Shown here one piece after another: positions 57,037 to 64,000 of a stretch of DNA of 64,000 nt. Position numbers and translations under genes: made by a program. Every line of letters begins with the position of its first letter. Within the stretch, counting starts at the first letter, position 1. Location of the stretch: NCBI RefSeq assembly GCF_001665685.1, contig NZ_LZTB01000095.1, positions 1 through 64,000 of the forward strand. The letters run 5' to 3'. Source of the stretch: Mycobacterium sp. 852013-50091_SCH5140682 (lineage in GTDB: Bacteria > Actinomycetota > Actinomycetes > Mycobacteriales > Mycobacteriaceae). The notes under the pieces are model-generated. The model made no database searches, was not told the origin of the DNA, and worked only from the letters and a program-made list of their open reading frames with translations.

Positions 57037-58077
57037 TCAGGCGAGGCGAGCGACGGCCGCGTCGATGCGTTCGTCGGTGGCCGTCAACGCGACCCGCACA
57101 TGCTGGGTGCCTGCCGGACCGTAGAACTCGCCGGGCGCAACCAGAATGCCGCGTTCGGCCAGCCACGCGACGGTGTCCCGGCACGGTTCACCGCGGCTCG
57201 CCCATAGGTAGAGCCCGGCCTCGGAGTGCTCGACCGTGAAGCCGGCCGACTGCAGAGCCGGCAGCAGCACCGCACGGCGACGCGCATACCGATCCCGTTG
57301 CACGGCTTCGTGTTCGTCGTCGTCGAGGGCCGCGACCATCGCCGCCTGCACCGGCGTCGGGACGATCATGCCTGCGTGCTTGCGCACCGCCAGCAACTCG
57401 GCGACCACCGCAGGATCCCCGGCGACGAATCCAGCGCGATAGCCCGCCAGGGACGACGTCTTGGACAGCGAGTGGATGGCCAGAAGCCCGGTGTGGTCAC
57501 CGTCGCTGACCGTCGGATGCAGCACGCTGACCGGGTCGGCATCCCAGCTGAGCCCGAGGTAGCACTCGTCGGACGCGACGAGGACGCCGCGTTCACGTGC
57601 CCATGTCACCACCTTGCGCAGGTGGTCCAGCCCCAGCACGCGGCCGGTCGGGTTGCTCGGCGAGTTGAGATAGATCAGCGCGGGCACCTGCGGACCGAGC
57701 TGGGTCAACGCATCCGCCCGAATGACCTGAGCGCCCGCCAGCCGCGCACCGACCTCGTAGGTGGGGTAGGCCAACTCCGGGACCACGACCGCGTCGCCGG
57801 AACCAAGGCCCAACAGCGTCGGCAGCCAGGCGATCAGCTCTTTGGTGCCGATGACCGGAAGGACCGCGTCGGGCGCCAGATCGGTGATGCCGTAGCGACG
57901 CCGCAGCGCAGCCGTCGCCGACGCGCGCAGCGCGGGGGTTCCCGCGGTGGCCGGGTACCCGGGTGAGGCACTCGCCGACGCGAGTGCCTCACGGATCAGT
58001 GGGGCCACCGGGTCCACCGGGGTCCCCACCGACAGGTCCACGATGCCGTCGGGATGCGACCGGGCGCGGTCCGTCAC
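57037..58077 (-). CDS. dapC: Succinyldiaminopimelate aminotransferase-like PLP enzyme (Rv1178 type)
   Basis: The 346 residues from GTG 58077 form a fold-type I aminotransferase: SPGYPATAGTPALR, VLPVIGTKELIAWLP, YLNSPSNPTGRVLG, SDECYLGLSWD and SLSKTSSLAGYRAGF with the PLP Lys. It matches Rv1178, annotated as a DapC-like aminotransferase in the diaminopimelate pathway. Similarity to Rv1178 continues upstream (ALPEFPWDTLAE), though no ATG, GTG or TTG is available there. A CTG at 58167 overlaps the fdxC stop as CTGA and would give 376 residues (M. tuberculosis: 362). The true start is probably upstream of 58077. Confidence 0.85.
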   Translation of the reverse strand: MTDRARSHPDGIVDLSVGTPVDPVAPLIREALASASASPGYPATAGTPALRASATAALRRRYGITDLAPDAVLPVIGTKELIAWLPTLLGLGSGDAVVVPELAYPTYEVGARLAGAQVIRADALTQLGPQVPALIYLNSPSNPTGRVLGLDHLRKVVTWARERGVLVASDECYLGLSWDADPVSVLHPTVSDGDHTGLLAIHSLSKTSSLAGYRAGFVAGDPAVVAELLAVRKHAGMIVPTPVQAAMVAALDDDEHEAVQRDRYARRRAVLLPALQSAGFTVEHSEAGLYLWASRGEPCRDTVAWLAERGILVAPGEFYGPAGTQHVRVALTATDERIDAAVARLA

Positions 58078-58163
58078 CTCGGCCAGGGTGTCCCAGGGGA
58101 ACTCCGGCAGAGCAGCCGAGCGCGGTGTGCGCGCGACGTCAGAGCGGGGCAGGAACGGCAGGA

Positions 58164-58487
58164 TCAGTCCTCACCCTGCGGCGGAAGGTCCTTGATGGCC
58201 TGCGGGTCGTTGTCGGTCTGTCCGACCTTGGAAGCACCGCCCGGCGAGCCCAGCTCGGTGAAGAAGTCCGCGTTGGCCTGCGTGTAGCTGGCCCACTGGT
58301 CCGGCACATCGTCTTCGTAGTAGATGGCCTCGACCGGGCAGACCGGTTCGCATGCACCGCAGTCCACGCACTCGTCGGGGTGGATGTACAGCATGCGTCC
58401 ACCCTCGTAGATGCAGTCGACAGGGCATTCCTCGATGCACGCCTTGTCTTTGACGTCGACGCAGGGTTCGGCAATGACGTACGTCAC
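58164..58487 (-). CDS. fdxC: Seven-iron ferredoxin FdxC
   Basis: This 107-residue electron carrier has CVDVKDKACIEECPVDC (3Fe-4S and shared cysteines) and CVDCGACEPVCPVEA (4Fe-4S). It corresponds to Rv1177. The C-terminal extension of about 45 residues is usual in actinobacterial 7Fe ferredoxins. The GTG start has AGGAGA about eight bases upstream. The downstream aminotransferase gene overlaps or abuts its stop, so the two are one transcript. Confidence 0.95.
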   Translation of the reverse strand: MTYVIAEPCVDVKDKACIEECPVDCIYEGGRMLYIHPDECVDCGACEPVCPVEAIYYEDDVPDQWASYTQANADFFTELGSPGGASKVGQTDNDPQAIKDLPPQGED

Positions 58488-58674
58488 TGATGTGTCTCCT
58501 GTCCAGTGGGCTGCTGGTCGGGCTCGTTGAGGACTCGTGATCCCGCGCGCCAGTATGCGTTACACATTCCGGGACGCTCGTCTCAGTGTGTCCTAACTTC
58601 GCGCGCCACCAGTTAAGGGTGGCTCGCGGTTACTGATACTAAACGTTGCAGATACAACTCGACCAGTCGCCACG

Positions 58675-58722
58675 CCTATGCACTCCACCCCACTGCACCT
58701 AGTTGCATAGGACCAGCGGTCC
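58675..58722. promoter_or_regulatory. Inverted repeats upstream of padR
   Basis: CCTATGCA (58675-58682) pairs with TGCATAGG (58704-58711), and GGACC (58710-58714) with GGTCC (58718-58722). Both lie directly upstream of the padR -10, so they are candidate sites for autoregulation; the rest of the 251-base gap to fdxC shows no gene. Confidence 0.5.
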
Positions 58723-58726
58723 CACC

Positions 58727-58732
58727 TAGGCT
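58727..58732 (+). promoter_or_regulatory. Leaderless -10 (TAGGCT) for padR
   Basis: TAGGCT is followed by 6 bases and the ATG at 58739. Confidence 0.65.
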
Positions 58733-58738
58733 CCGGGC

Positions 58739-59296
58739 ATGGCCCTCCCCCACGCCATCCTGGTGTCGTTGAGCGAGCAGTCCGGTTCGGGCTATGAGCT
58801 GACCCGCCGCTTCGACCGGTCGATCGGCTACTTCTGGGCGGCCTCCCACCAGCAGATCTACCGAACGTTGCGGGCCATGGAGAACGACGGATGGGTGCAT
58901 GCCACCCCCGTCGTGCAGTACGGCAGGCCGGACAAGAAGGTGTACACCGTGTCCGCCGCCGGACGCGCCGAGTTGGCCCGCTGGATCGCCGAACCACTGC
59001 CGAAACCCCCGGCAGGCAGGGCCGGTTCGACTGCGGACACCCGCACGCGCGATCTGGCCGTCAAGGTCCGCGGCGCGGCCCACGGGGATCTCACCGCACT
59101 GCGCGAACAGATCGAGGCGCTGCGATCCGAGCGGGCCGCATTGCTCGACACCTACCGCGGGTACCAGAAGCGACAGTTCCCCGATCCGGCGGCGCTGCAG
59201 GGCAGTGCACTGCACCAATACCTGGTGTTGCGCGGCGGAATGCGTGCCGAGGAGAGCTCACTCGCGTGGCTTTCCGAAGTTCTGGAAGCCCTGTAG
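58739..59296 (+). CDS. PadR family transcriptional regulator (Rv1176c type)
   Basis: This 185-residue protein has the PadR winged helix: HAILVSLSEQSGSGYELTRRFDRSIGYFWAASHQQIYRTLRAMENDGWV in outline and RPDKKVYTVSAAGRAELARW. The C-terminal coiled-coil (about 110-180) mediates dimerisation. It matches Rv1176c in position and size. It sits 41 bases before the FadH-type gene and probably controls that gene and itself. Confidence 0.92.
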   Translation: MALPHAILVSLSEQSGSGYELTRRFDRSIGYFWAASHQQIYRTLRAMENDGWVHATPVVQYGRPDKKVYTVSAAGRAELARWIAEPLPKPPAGRAGSTADTRTRDLAVKVRGAAHGDLTALREQIEALRSERAALLDTYRGYQKRQFPDPAALQGSALHQYLVLRGGMRAEESSLAWLSEVLEAL

Positions 59297-59337
59297 TTCC
59301 CGAAGCCCTGTAGTCCCCGAGTTCCGGAAGGATCCCG

Positions 59338-61347
59338 ATGAACTATCCGAACCTGTTGTCACCGTTGGACCTCGGCTTCACGACACTGCGTAACCGAGTG
59401 GTGATGGGCTCGATGCACACCGGCCTCGAAGACCGCGCCCGCGACACCGACAAGCTCGCCGAGTATTTCGCCGAACGCGCCCGCGGCGGCGTGGGTCTGA
59501 TCATCACCGGTGGCTACGCCCCCAACAGGACGGGTTGGCTGCTGCCGCTGGGATCGCAGATGGTGTCGTCAACCGAGGCACGCAGGCACCGCCGCATCAC
59601 CGGGGCGGTCCACGAGGCCGACGGCAAGATCCTCCTGCAGATCCTGCACGCCGGACGCTATGCGTATCACCCGCTTTCGGTCAGTGCATCGTCGATCAAG
59701 GCGCCCATCAACCCATTTAAGCCGCGACGACTGCGTGACGTCCAAGGCACCATCGACGACTTCGTCCGCTGCACGCTGCTCGCCCGGGAAGCCGGTTACG
59801 ACGGTGTCGAGATCATGGGCAGCGAGGGGTATCTGCTCAACCAGTTCCTGGCGCCACGTACCAATAAGCGCACCGACGCCTGGGGCGGCACTCCGGAGAA
59901 GCGGCGCCGTTTCCCGGTCGAGATCGTGCGGCGGGTGCGGGAAGCCGTCGGTACCGACTTCATCGTGTGCTATCGGATGTCGATGGCCGACTACGTGGAG
60001 GACGGCCAGAGCTGGGACGAGATCGTCGCGCTGGCAACCGAAATCGAGGCGGCCGGGGCGACGATGATCAACTCGGGCTTCGGCTGGCATGAGGCCAGGG
60101 TGCCGACGATCGTCACCTCGGTCCCCAATGCGGCATTCGTCGGCATCAGCAGCGCGGTCGCCGAACACGTCACCATTCCTGTGGTCGCATCCAACCGGAT
60201 CAACATGCCGCAGGCCGCCGAACAGATTCTGGCCGACACCCACGTCCAGCTCATCTCGATGGCCCGGCCACTGCTGAGCGATCCGGACTGGGTGAACAAG
60301 GCCGCCGCCGACACCGCCGACGAGATCAACACCTGCATCGCGTGCAACCAGGCCTGCCTCGACCACGCCTTCGTCCACAAGAACGTGTCGTGCCTGCTCA
60401 ACCCGCGGGCGGGACGGGAAACCACGCTGACACTGAGTCCCACCCGGCGTGCGCGTTCGGTGGCCGTCGTGGGCGCGGGCCCCGCAGGACTGGCCGCCGC
60501 GGTGAGCTCAGCCCAGCGCGGCCACCGGGTCACGCTTTTCGAGGCGGGCAGCGTGATCGGCGGTCAATTCGACTTGGCCAGAAGGATTCCCGGCAAGGAA
60601 GAGTTCAACGAGACGATCCGTTACTACACCCGCATGCTCGACAAGCACGGCGTCGGGGTACGGCTCGGGACCCGCGTCGGCGCCGAGGAGCTGACCGGAT
60701 TCGACGACGTGGTACTCGCCACCGGGGTGACGCCACGCCTGCCCGACATTCCCGGCATCGACCATCCCAAGGTGCTCACCTATGCGCAGGCCATCACCGG
60801 AGCACCAGTAGGCGCGTCAGTGGCCGTCATCGGTGCCGGCGGGATCGGATTCGACGTCAGCGAGTTCCTGACGACCGATCAATCACCGACACTCAACCTC
60901 AAGGAATGGAAAGCAGAGTGGGGTGCGGCGGATCCGCAAGAGGCGCGCGGCGCACTCACCACACCGCTGCCTGCGCCGGCGGTGCGCGAGGTATATCTGT
61001 TGCAACGCACCAAAGGACCACAGGGCCGCACGCTCGGTAAGACCAGCGGCTGGGTGCACCGCGCATCACTGAAAGCCAAAGGCGTACACCAGCTTTCCGG
61101 GGTGAACTACGAGCGGATCGACGACGAGGGACTGCATATCAGCTTCGGACCCGACCACACCGATGCGCGGGTACTGGCGGTGGACAGTGTGGTGATCTGC
61201 GCCGGCCAGGAATCGGTGCGCGATCTCGAAGAGGGACTGCGCCGCAACGGTATCGAGCCGCACGTCATCGGCGGCGCCGCGCTCGCCGCCGAACTGGACG
61301 CCAAACGGGCCATCAGGCAGGGCACGGAATTGGCTGCGCGCCTGTAA
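59338..61347 (+). CDS. fadH: FadH-type NADPH 2,4-dienoyl-CoA reductase / old yellow enzyme family
   Basis: This 669-residue iron-sulfur flavoenzyme matches Rv1175c. Residues 1-350 are the FMN TIM barrel of the OYE family (LTTLRNRVVMGSMHTGLED in part, GSEGYLLNQFLAPRTNKRTDAWGG). The 4Fe-4S cysteines are in CIACNQACLDHAFVHKNVSC. Residues about 370-669 bind FAD and NADPH (VAVVGAGPAGLAAAVSSAQRG and VAVIGAGGIGFDVSEFL). It reduces 2,4-dienoyl-CoA in unsaturated fatty acid breakdown, though related enzymes use other enones. ATG 59338 has GAAGGA upstream. Confidence 0.93.
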   Translation: MNYPNLLSPLDLGFTTLRNRVVMGSMHTGLEDRARDTDKLAEYFAERARGGVGLIITGGYAPNRTGWLLPLGSQMVSSTEARRHRRITGAVHEADGKILLQILHAGRYAYHPLSVSASSIKAPINPFKPRRLRDVQGTIDDFVRCTLLAREAGYDGVEIMGSEGYLLNQFLAPRTNKRTDAWGGTPEKRRRFPVEIVRRVREAVGTDFIVCYRMSMADYVEDGQSWDEIVALATEIEAAGATMINSGFGWHEARVPTIVTSVPNAAFVGISSAVAEHVTIPVVASNRINMPQAAEQILADTHVQLISMARPLLSDPDWVNKAAADTADEINTCIACNQACLDHAFVHKNVSCLLNPRAGRETTLTLSPTRRARSVAVVGAGPAGLAAAVSSAQRGHRVTLFEAGSVIGGQFDLARRIPGKEEFNETIRYYTRMLDKHGVGVRLGTRVGAEELTGFDDVVLATGVTPRLPDIPGIDHPKVLTYAQAITGAPVGASVAVIGAGGIGFDVSEFLTTDQSPTLNLKEWKAEWGAADPQEARGALTTPLPAPAVREVYLLQRTKGPQGRTLGKTSGWVHRASLKAKGVHQLSGVNYERIDDEGLHISFGPDHTDARVLAVDSVVICAGQESVRDLEEGLRRNGIEPHVIGGAALAAELDAKRAIRQGTELAARL

Positions 61348-61450
61348 CACTCACGACCGCGCTGCCAGTTCGTTCCGAACAAAGGCGTCGAGTTCGGGAG
61401 CCGCACCTCGGGCCACGCGGGACGTGGCACATCGCATCCGCGGAACACGA

Positions 61451-61482
61451 CACCGGCGTGACGCTCGGGCGTCACGCCGGTG
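61451..61482. terminator. Perfect 14-bp hairpin between fadH and yceI-type genes
   Basis: CACCGGCGTGACGC (61451-61464) and GCGTCACGCCGGTG (61469-61482) are exact complements with a TCGG loop, between convergent genes. Confidence 0.85.
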
Positions 61483-61497
61483 GTTGAGTCGCGGTTC

Positions 61498-62046
61498 TCA
61501 GGCCTGCTTGAGCGCCTCGATCTCGAGGGTGATGGTCACCTTGTCGCCGACGACGGTGCCACCGGTCTCCAGCGGCAGCTCGATGTCGATGCCGAAGTCC
61601 TTGCGGTTCAACACGACCGAGGCCTCGAAGCCGGCGACCGGCCCCTGGCCCATGCCCGGGTTGACGCCGTTGTACTCCAGCTTCAGCGAGACGGGCTTGG
61701 TCACGCCCTTGAGGGTGAAGTCGCCGTCGACGACGTAGTCGTCGCCGTCGCGCCGTACACCGGTCGAGGCGAACGTGGCGGTCGGGTGGTTCTCGGCGTC
61801 GAAGAAGTCGGCCGACCGGACGTGCGCGTCGCGCTGCTCGTTGCGGGTGTTGATCGAGTTGACGTCGATGGTGGCGGTCACCGACGGGGTGCCGTCCTCG
61901 GCCACGACGATCGCGCCGCTGAAGGTCTCAAAGCTGCCGCGAACCTTGCTCACCATCAGATGCCGGACAGAAAAGTTGATCGAGGAATGCACCGGATCGA
62001 TGGCCCAGGTGCCGGCGGTCAGATCAGTGGCGGTTGCAGCGGTCAT
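61498..62046 (-). CDS. YceI family protein
   Basis: This 182-residue protein is the YceI lipocalin-like beta-barrel: GTWAIDPVHSSINFSVRHLMVSKVRGSF in outline, SINTRNEQRDAHVRSADFFDAENHPTATF and DFTLKGVTKPVSL. Family members bind isoprenoid-like lipids; here there is no signal peptide, so it is cytosolic. The ATG at 62046 has AAGGAG seven bases upstream; the frame continues to 62220 without support. The gene ends against the hairpin at 61451-61482. Confidence 0.92.
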   Translation of the reverse strand: MTAATATDLTAGTWAIDPVHSSINFSVRHLMVSKVRGSFETFSGAIVVAEDGTPSVTATIDVNSINTRNEQRDAHVRSADFFDAENHPTATFASTGVRRDGDDYVVDGDFTLKGVTKPVSLKLEYNGVNPGMGQGPVAGFEASVVLNRKDFGIDIELPLETGGTVVGDKVTITLEIEALKQA

Positions 62047-62160
62047 GATGTCTCCTTGGTCTGGCGGGCCGGCCGTTCCGGCGCCTTCGTCAAACATAAC
62101 CGGACTACGGTCCGCATGCATTCCCGTCGCCGCGAAAAAATTTTCCGGCCGCCTCCCCTT

Positions 62161-62402
62161 GCACCGCGAACGTGCGTGTCTGTCCCTCGACACGCCGCAA
62201 AATCCCAGCATTTTGCGCACGCTCGGCAGGCTTGAGCGTGCGGATATATAGGACGACGCCGGCTTAGGGAGGTGACGCCGGGTCAGATGCCGTATCGGGC
62301 GGGGACGCCGGGTGCCTCAACGCACATTCGGCAAGCACGAGCGTGCGCTACATGTTGCCGGCGAGCGGCGTGTCGAGGGACAGACACGCACGCTCGCGGT
62401 GC
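62161..62402. repeat. Nested palindromic intergenic element between fbiC and the YceI gene
   Basis: This fills most of the only gap above 300 bases (62047-62408). Arms of 38 bases (62161-62198 and 62365-62402) are inverted copies with one mismatch, 166 bases apart. Inside are GCAAAAT/ATTTTGC (around 62195-62216), CGCACGCTC/GAGCGTGCG (62216-62224 and 62234-62242) and a further GAGCGTGCG near 62340. No open frame with coding character is seen. The right end is 7 bases from the fbiC stop and can act as its terminator. Confidence 0.8.
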
Positions 62403-62408
62403 AGAGAA

Positions 62409-64000
62409 TCAGGCAGCCAGCGGTGAGTAATCGGTGGTGCGCTGGCGTGCGGGACGACCGATGCCCTCGGCGATGGCGACGAGTTCCTCGACGGTCTTGG
62501 CCGAGCCGTTCTCCGAACCGGCCATGCGAGAGATGGTCTCTTCCATCAAGGTGCCGCCGAGGTCGTTGGCGCCGCCTCGCAGCATCACCTGCGTGCGCTC
62601 GACACCGAGCTTGACCCAGCTGGTCTGGATGTGAGAGATCCTGCCGTGCAACATGATCCGCGCCAGCGCGTGCACGGCCCGGTTGTCGCGGTGGGTCGGC
62701 CCCGGCCGCGCACCACCTGCCAGATACAGCGGTGAGGACTGGTGCACGAACGGCAGCGGCACGAACTCGGTGAAGCCGCCGGTGCGGTCCTGGATACCGC
62801 GCAGCACGTTGAGGTGCCCCACCCAGTGCTTGGGGGTGTCGACGTGGCCGTACATCATCGTCGACGACGAGCGCAGCCCCACCTCGTGCGCGGTGGTCAC
62901 CACATCGATCCACTCCGAGGTGGGCAGCTTGCCCTTGGTCAGCACCCAGCGCACCTCGTCGTCGAGGATCTCGGCGGCCGTGCCGGGGATGGTGTCGAGC
63001 CCGGCCTCGCGCAGGCTGATGAGCCACTCCCGCACCGACAGCCCACTGCGGGTCACGCCGTTGGCGATCTCCATCGGACTGAACGCGTGCACGTGCATGG
63101 ACGGCACCCGCGCCTTGACGGCCCGCACCAGATCCGCATAGCCCGTGACGGGCAGTTCCGGATCGATGCCGCCCTGCATGCAGACCTCGGTCGCGCCGGC
63201 GACGTGCGCCTCCCAGGCCCGGTCGGCCACCTCGTCGGTCGACAACGAGTACGCGTCGGCGTCGCCCTTGCGTTGCGCGAAGGCGCAGAACCGGCAGCCG
63301 GTGTAGCAGATGTTGGTGAAGTTGATGTTGCGGTTGACGACGAACGTCACGTCCTCGCCAACGGTCTCCCGGCGAAGCGAATCGGCCAGGGCCGCAACGG
63401 CTTCCAATGCCGGCCCGTCGGCAGTCGCCAACGCGAGGTATTCGTCGTCGCTGCACCCGCCCGGGTCCCGTTCCGCAGACCGCAAGGCGGCCAGCACATC
63501 GGTGTCGATGCGCTCCGGCGCCCGCGCGGCCAGCTCGGAGATCTTCTCCCGGATCGACTCCCAGTCGCCGAACGCGCTGTCGAGATCACTGCGGGTCTCG
63601 GTGCGCCGCCCTTCCACATCGATCGCGGTGTGCAAATCGGTGCGTCCCAACGACTCCGACGCCTCATCCGGCTCCTGCCACGGCAGGCCCACCGGATTGA
63701 CGTCGCGGGCCAGCCCGGTATCGGGGTCGGCCAGCGCATCGACATGCCCACGCACCCGCGGATCGATCCACGCCGCCCCGGCCTGGACGTAGGCCGGCTG
63801 CGCGGTCAGCCGCTGCACGAGGTCGTAGCCCGCTTCGGCGGTCACCGCTGCGAGATCGTCGAGCGCGGGCCAGGGCCGCTCAGGGTTGACATGATCTGGG
63901 GTCAGCGGTGACACCCCGCCCCAGTCGTCGACGCCTGCTCCGATCAGCGCCAGGCATTCATCCCTGGACACCAGGTTCGGCGGTGCCTGGATGCGCATCT
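62409..64000 (-). CDS. fbiC: 7,8-didemethyl-8-hydroxy-5-deazariboflavin synthase FbiC (C-terminal part, cut by window end)
   Basis: The frame is open to the window edge; about 530 of roughly 856 residues are visible. FbiC fuses CofG and CofH, two radical SAM modules that make the deazaflavin (FO) core of coenzyme F420 from tyrosine and a pyrimidine. The visible part contains the end of the CofG module and all of CofH: the radical SAM CX3CX2C is in NICYTGCRFCAFA, followed by VCMQGGIDPELPVTGY and TMMYGHVDTPKHWVGHL. It corresponds to Rv1173. Confidence 0.96.
   Translation of the reverse strand, partial: MRIQAPPNLVSRDECLALIGAGVDDWGGVSPLTPDHVNPERPWPALDDLAAVTAEAGYDLVQRLTAQPAYVQAGAAWIDPRVRGHVDALADPDTGLARDVNPVGLPWQEPDEASESLGRTDLHTAIDVEGRRTETRSDLDSAFGDWESIREKISELAARAPERIDTDVLAALRSAERDPGGCSDDEYLALATADGPALEAVAALADSLRRETVGEDVTFVVNRNINFTNICYTGCRFCAFAQRKGDADAYSLSTDEVADRAWEAHVAGATEVCMQGGIDPELPVTGYADLVRAVKARVPSMHVHAFSPMEIANGVTRSGLSVREWLISLREAGLDTIPGTAAEILDDEVRWVLTKGKLPTSEWIDVVTTAHEVGLRSSSTMMYGHVDTPKHWVGHLNVLRGIQDRTGGFTEFVPLPFVHQSSPLYLAGGARPGPTHRDNRAVHALARIMLHGRISHIQTSWVKLGVERTQVMLRGGANDLGGTLMEETISRMAGSENGSAKTVEELVAIAEGIGRPARQRTTDYSPLAA

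Overview
The window is high-GC actinobacterial DNA. Its gene order matches the Rv1173 to Rv1233 block of Mycobacterium tuberculosis, read in the opposite direction. Protein content and the genes that differ from M. tuberculosis point to a fast-growing Mycolicibacterium very close to M. smegmatis; the species is inferred from memory of gene order and protein families, not from a database search.

Layout. Bases 1-6292: two proline-rich DUF4190 membrane proteins, a HpcH/CitE-like lyase, a PRC/MgtE-N/CBS protein with a DUF1003 partner, a transglycosylase-like secreted protein and the Fe-S carrier ATPase Mrp. Bases 6385-10484: an unknown membrane protein and the envelope-stress operon sigE-rseA-htrA-tatB. 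Bases 10624-15299: an O-methyltransferase, a TetR-controlled ABC exporter and a membrane methyltransferase. Bases 15306-17868: glgC and glgA/glgM (alpha-glucan). Bases 17918-23548: a leftward run with DUF3117, tagA, a DivIVA-like protein, gpgS, folP2, fadD6 and a LOG protein. Bases 23624-30783: a large P-loop protein, a probable type VII-linked protein, an ABC-F ATPase with a leader that looks like an attenuator, an S4 protein, and dapE/dapD back to back. Bases 31010-35643: a 33-residue metallothionein-like protein, small exported proteins, a GH27 alpha-galactosidase lipoprotein, a VOC protein, fadD36 and a NUDIX hydrolase. Bases 35661-39948: proline catabolism pruB-pruA and its PucR-type regulator pruC.

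Bases 39964-56943 are the accessory part. In M. tuberculosis the same slot between pruC and dapC-fdxC carries polyketide/acyltrehalose lipid genes. Here it holds glutaryl-CoA dehydrogenase, a PucR regulator, a CaiB-type CoA-transferase close to succinyl-CoA:glutarate CoA-transferase, a semialdehyde dehydrogenase, an omega-amino acid aminotransferase, two NylB-like serine hydrolases, a copper amine oxidase and an aminobutyraldehyde-type dehydrogenase. In order these can convert omega-amino amides or diamines (cadaverine, putrescine) through 5-aminovalerate or GABA to glutarate or succinate, then glutaryl-CoA and crotonyl-CoA. A shared 11-base motif (CATTTTGTACA) lies in the gcdH/pucR intergenic region and before the aminotransferase operon. 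Inside the island are an HNH/DUF222 gene and an ATP-grasp enzyme with a histone-H1-like lysine/alanine tail.

Bases 57037-64000 return to conserved order: dapC-like aminotransferase, ferredoxin fdxC, a PadR regulator, a FadH-type reductase, a YceI protein and the C-terminal part of fbiC.

Two patterns recur. At least nineteen genes have TANNNT placed 6-8 bases before the start codon with no Shine-Dalgarno sequence, the signature of mycobacterial leaderless transcripts; this fixes several starts. Many gene ends carry long hairpins without a U-tract. No rRNA, tRNA, CRISPR array or insertion sequence was found.
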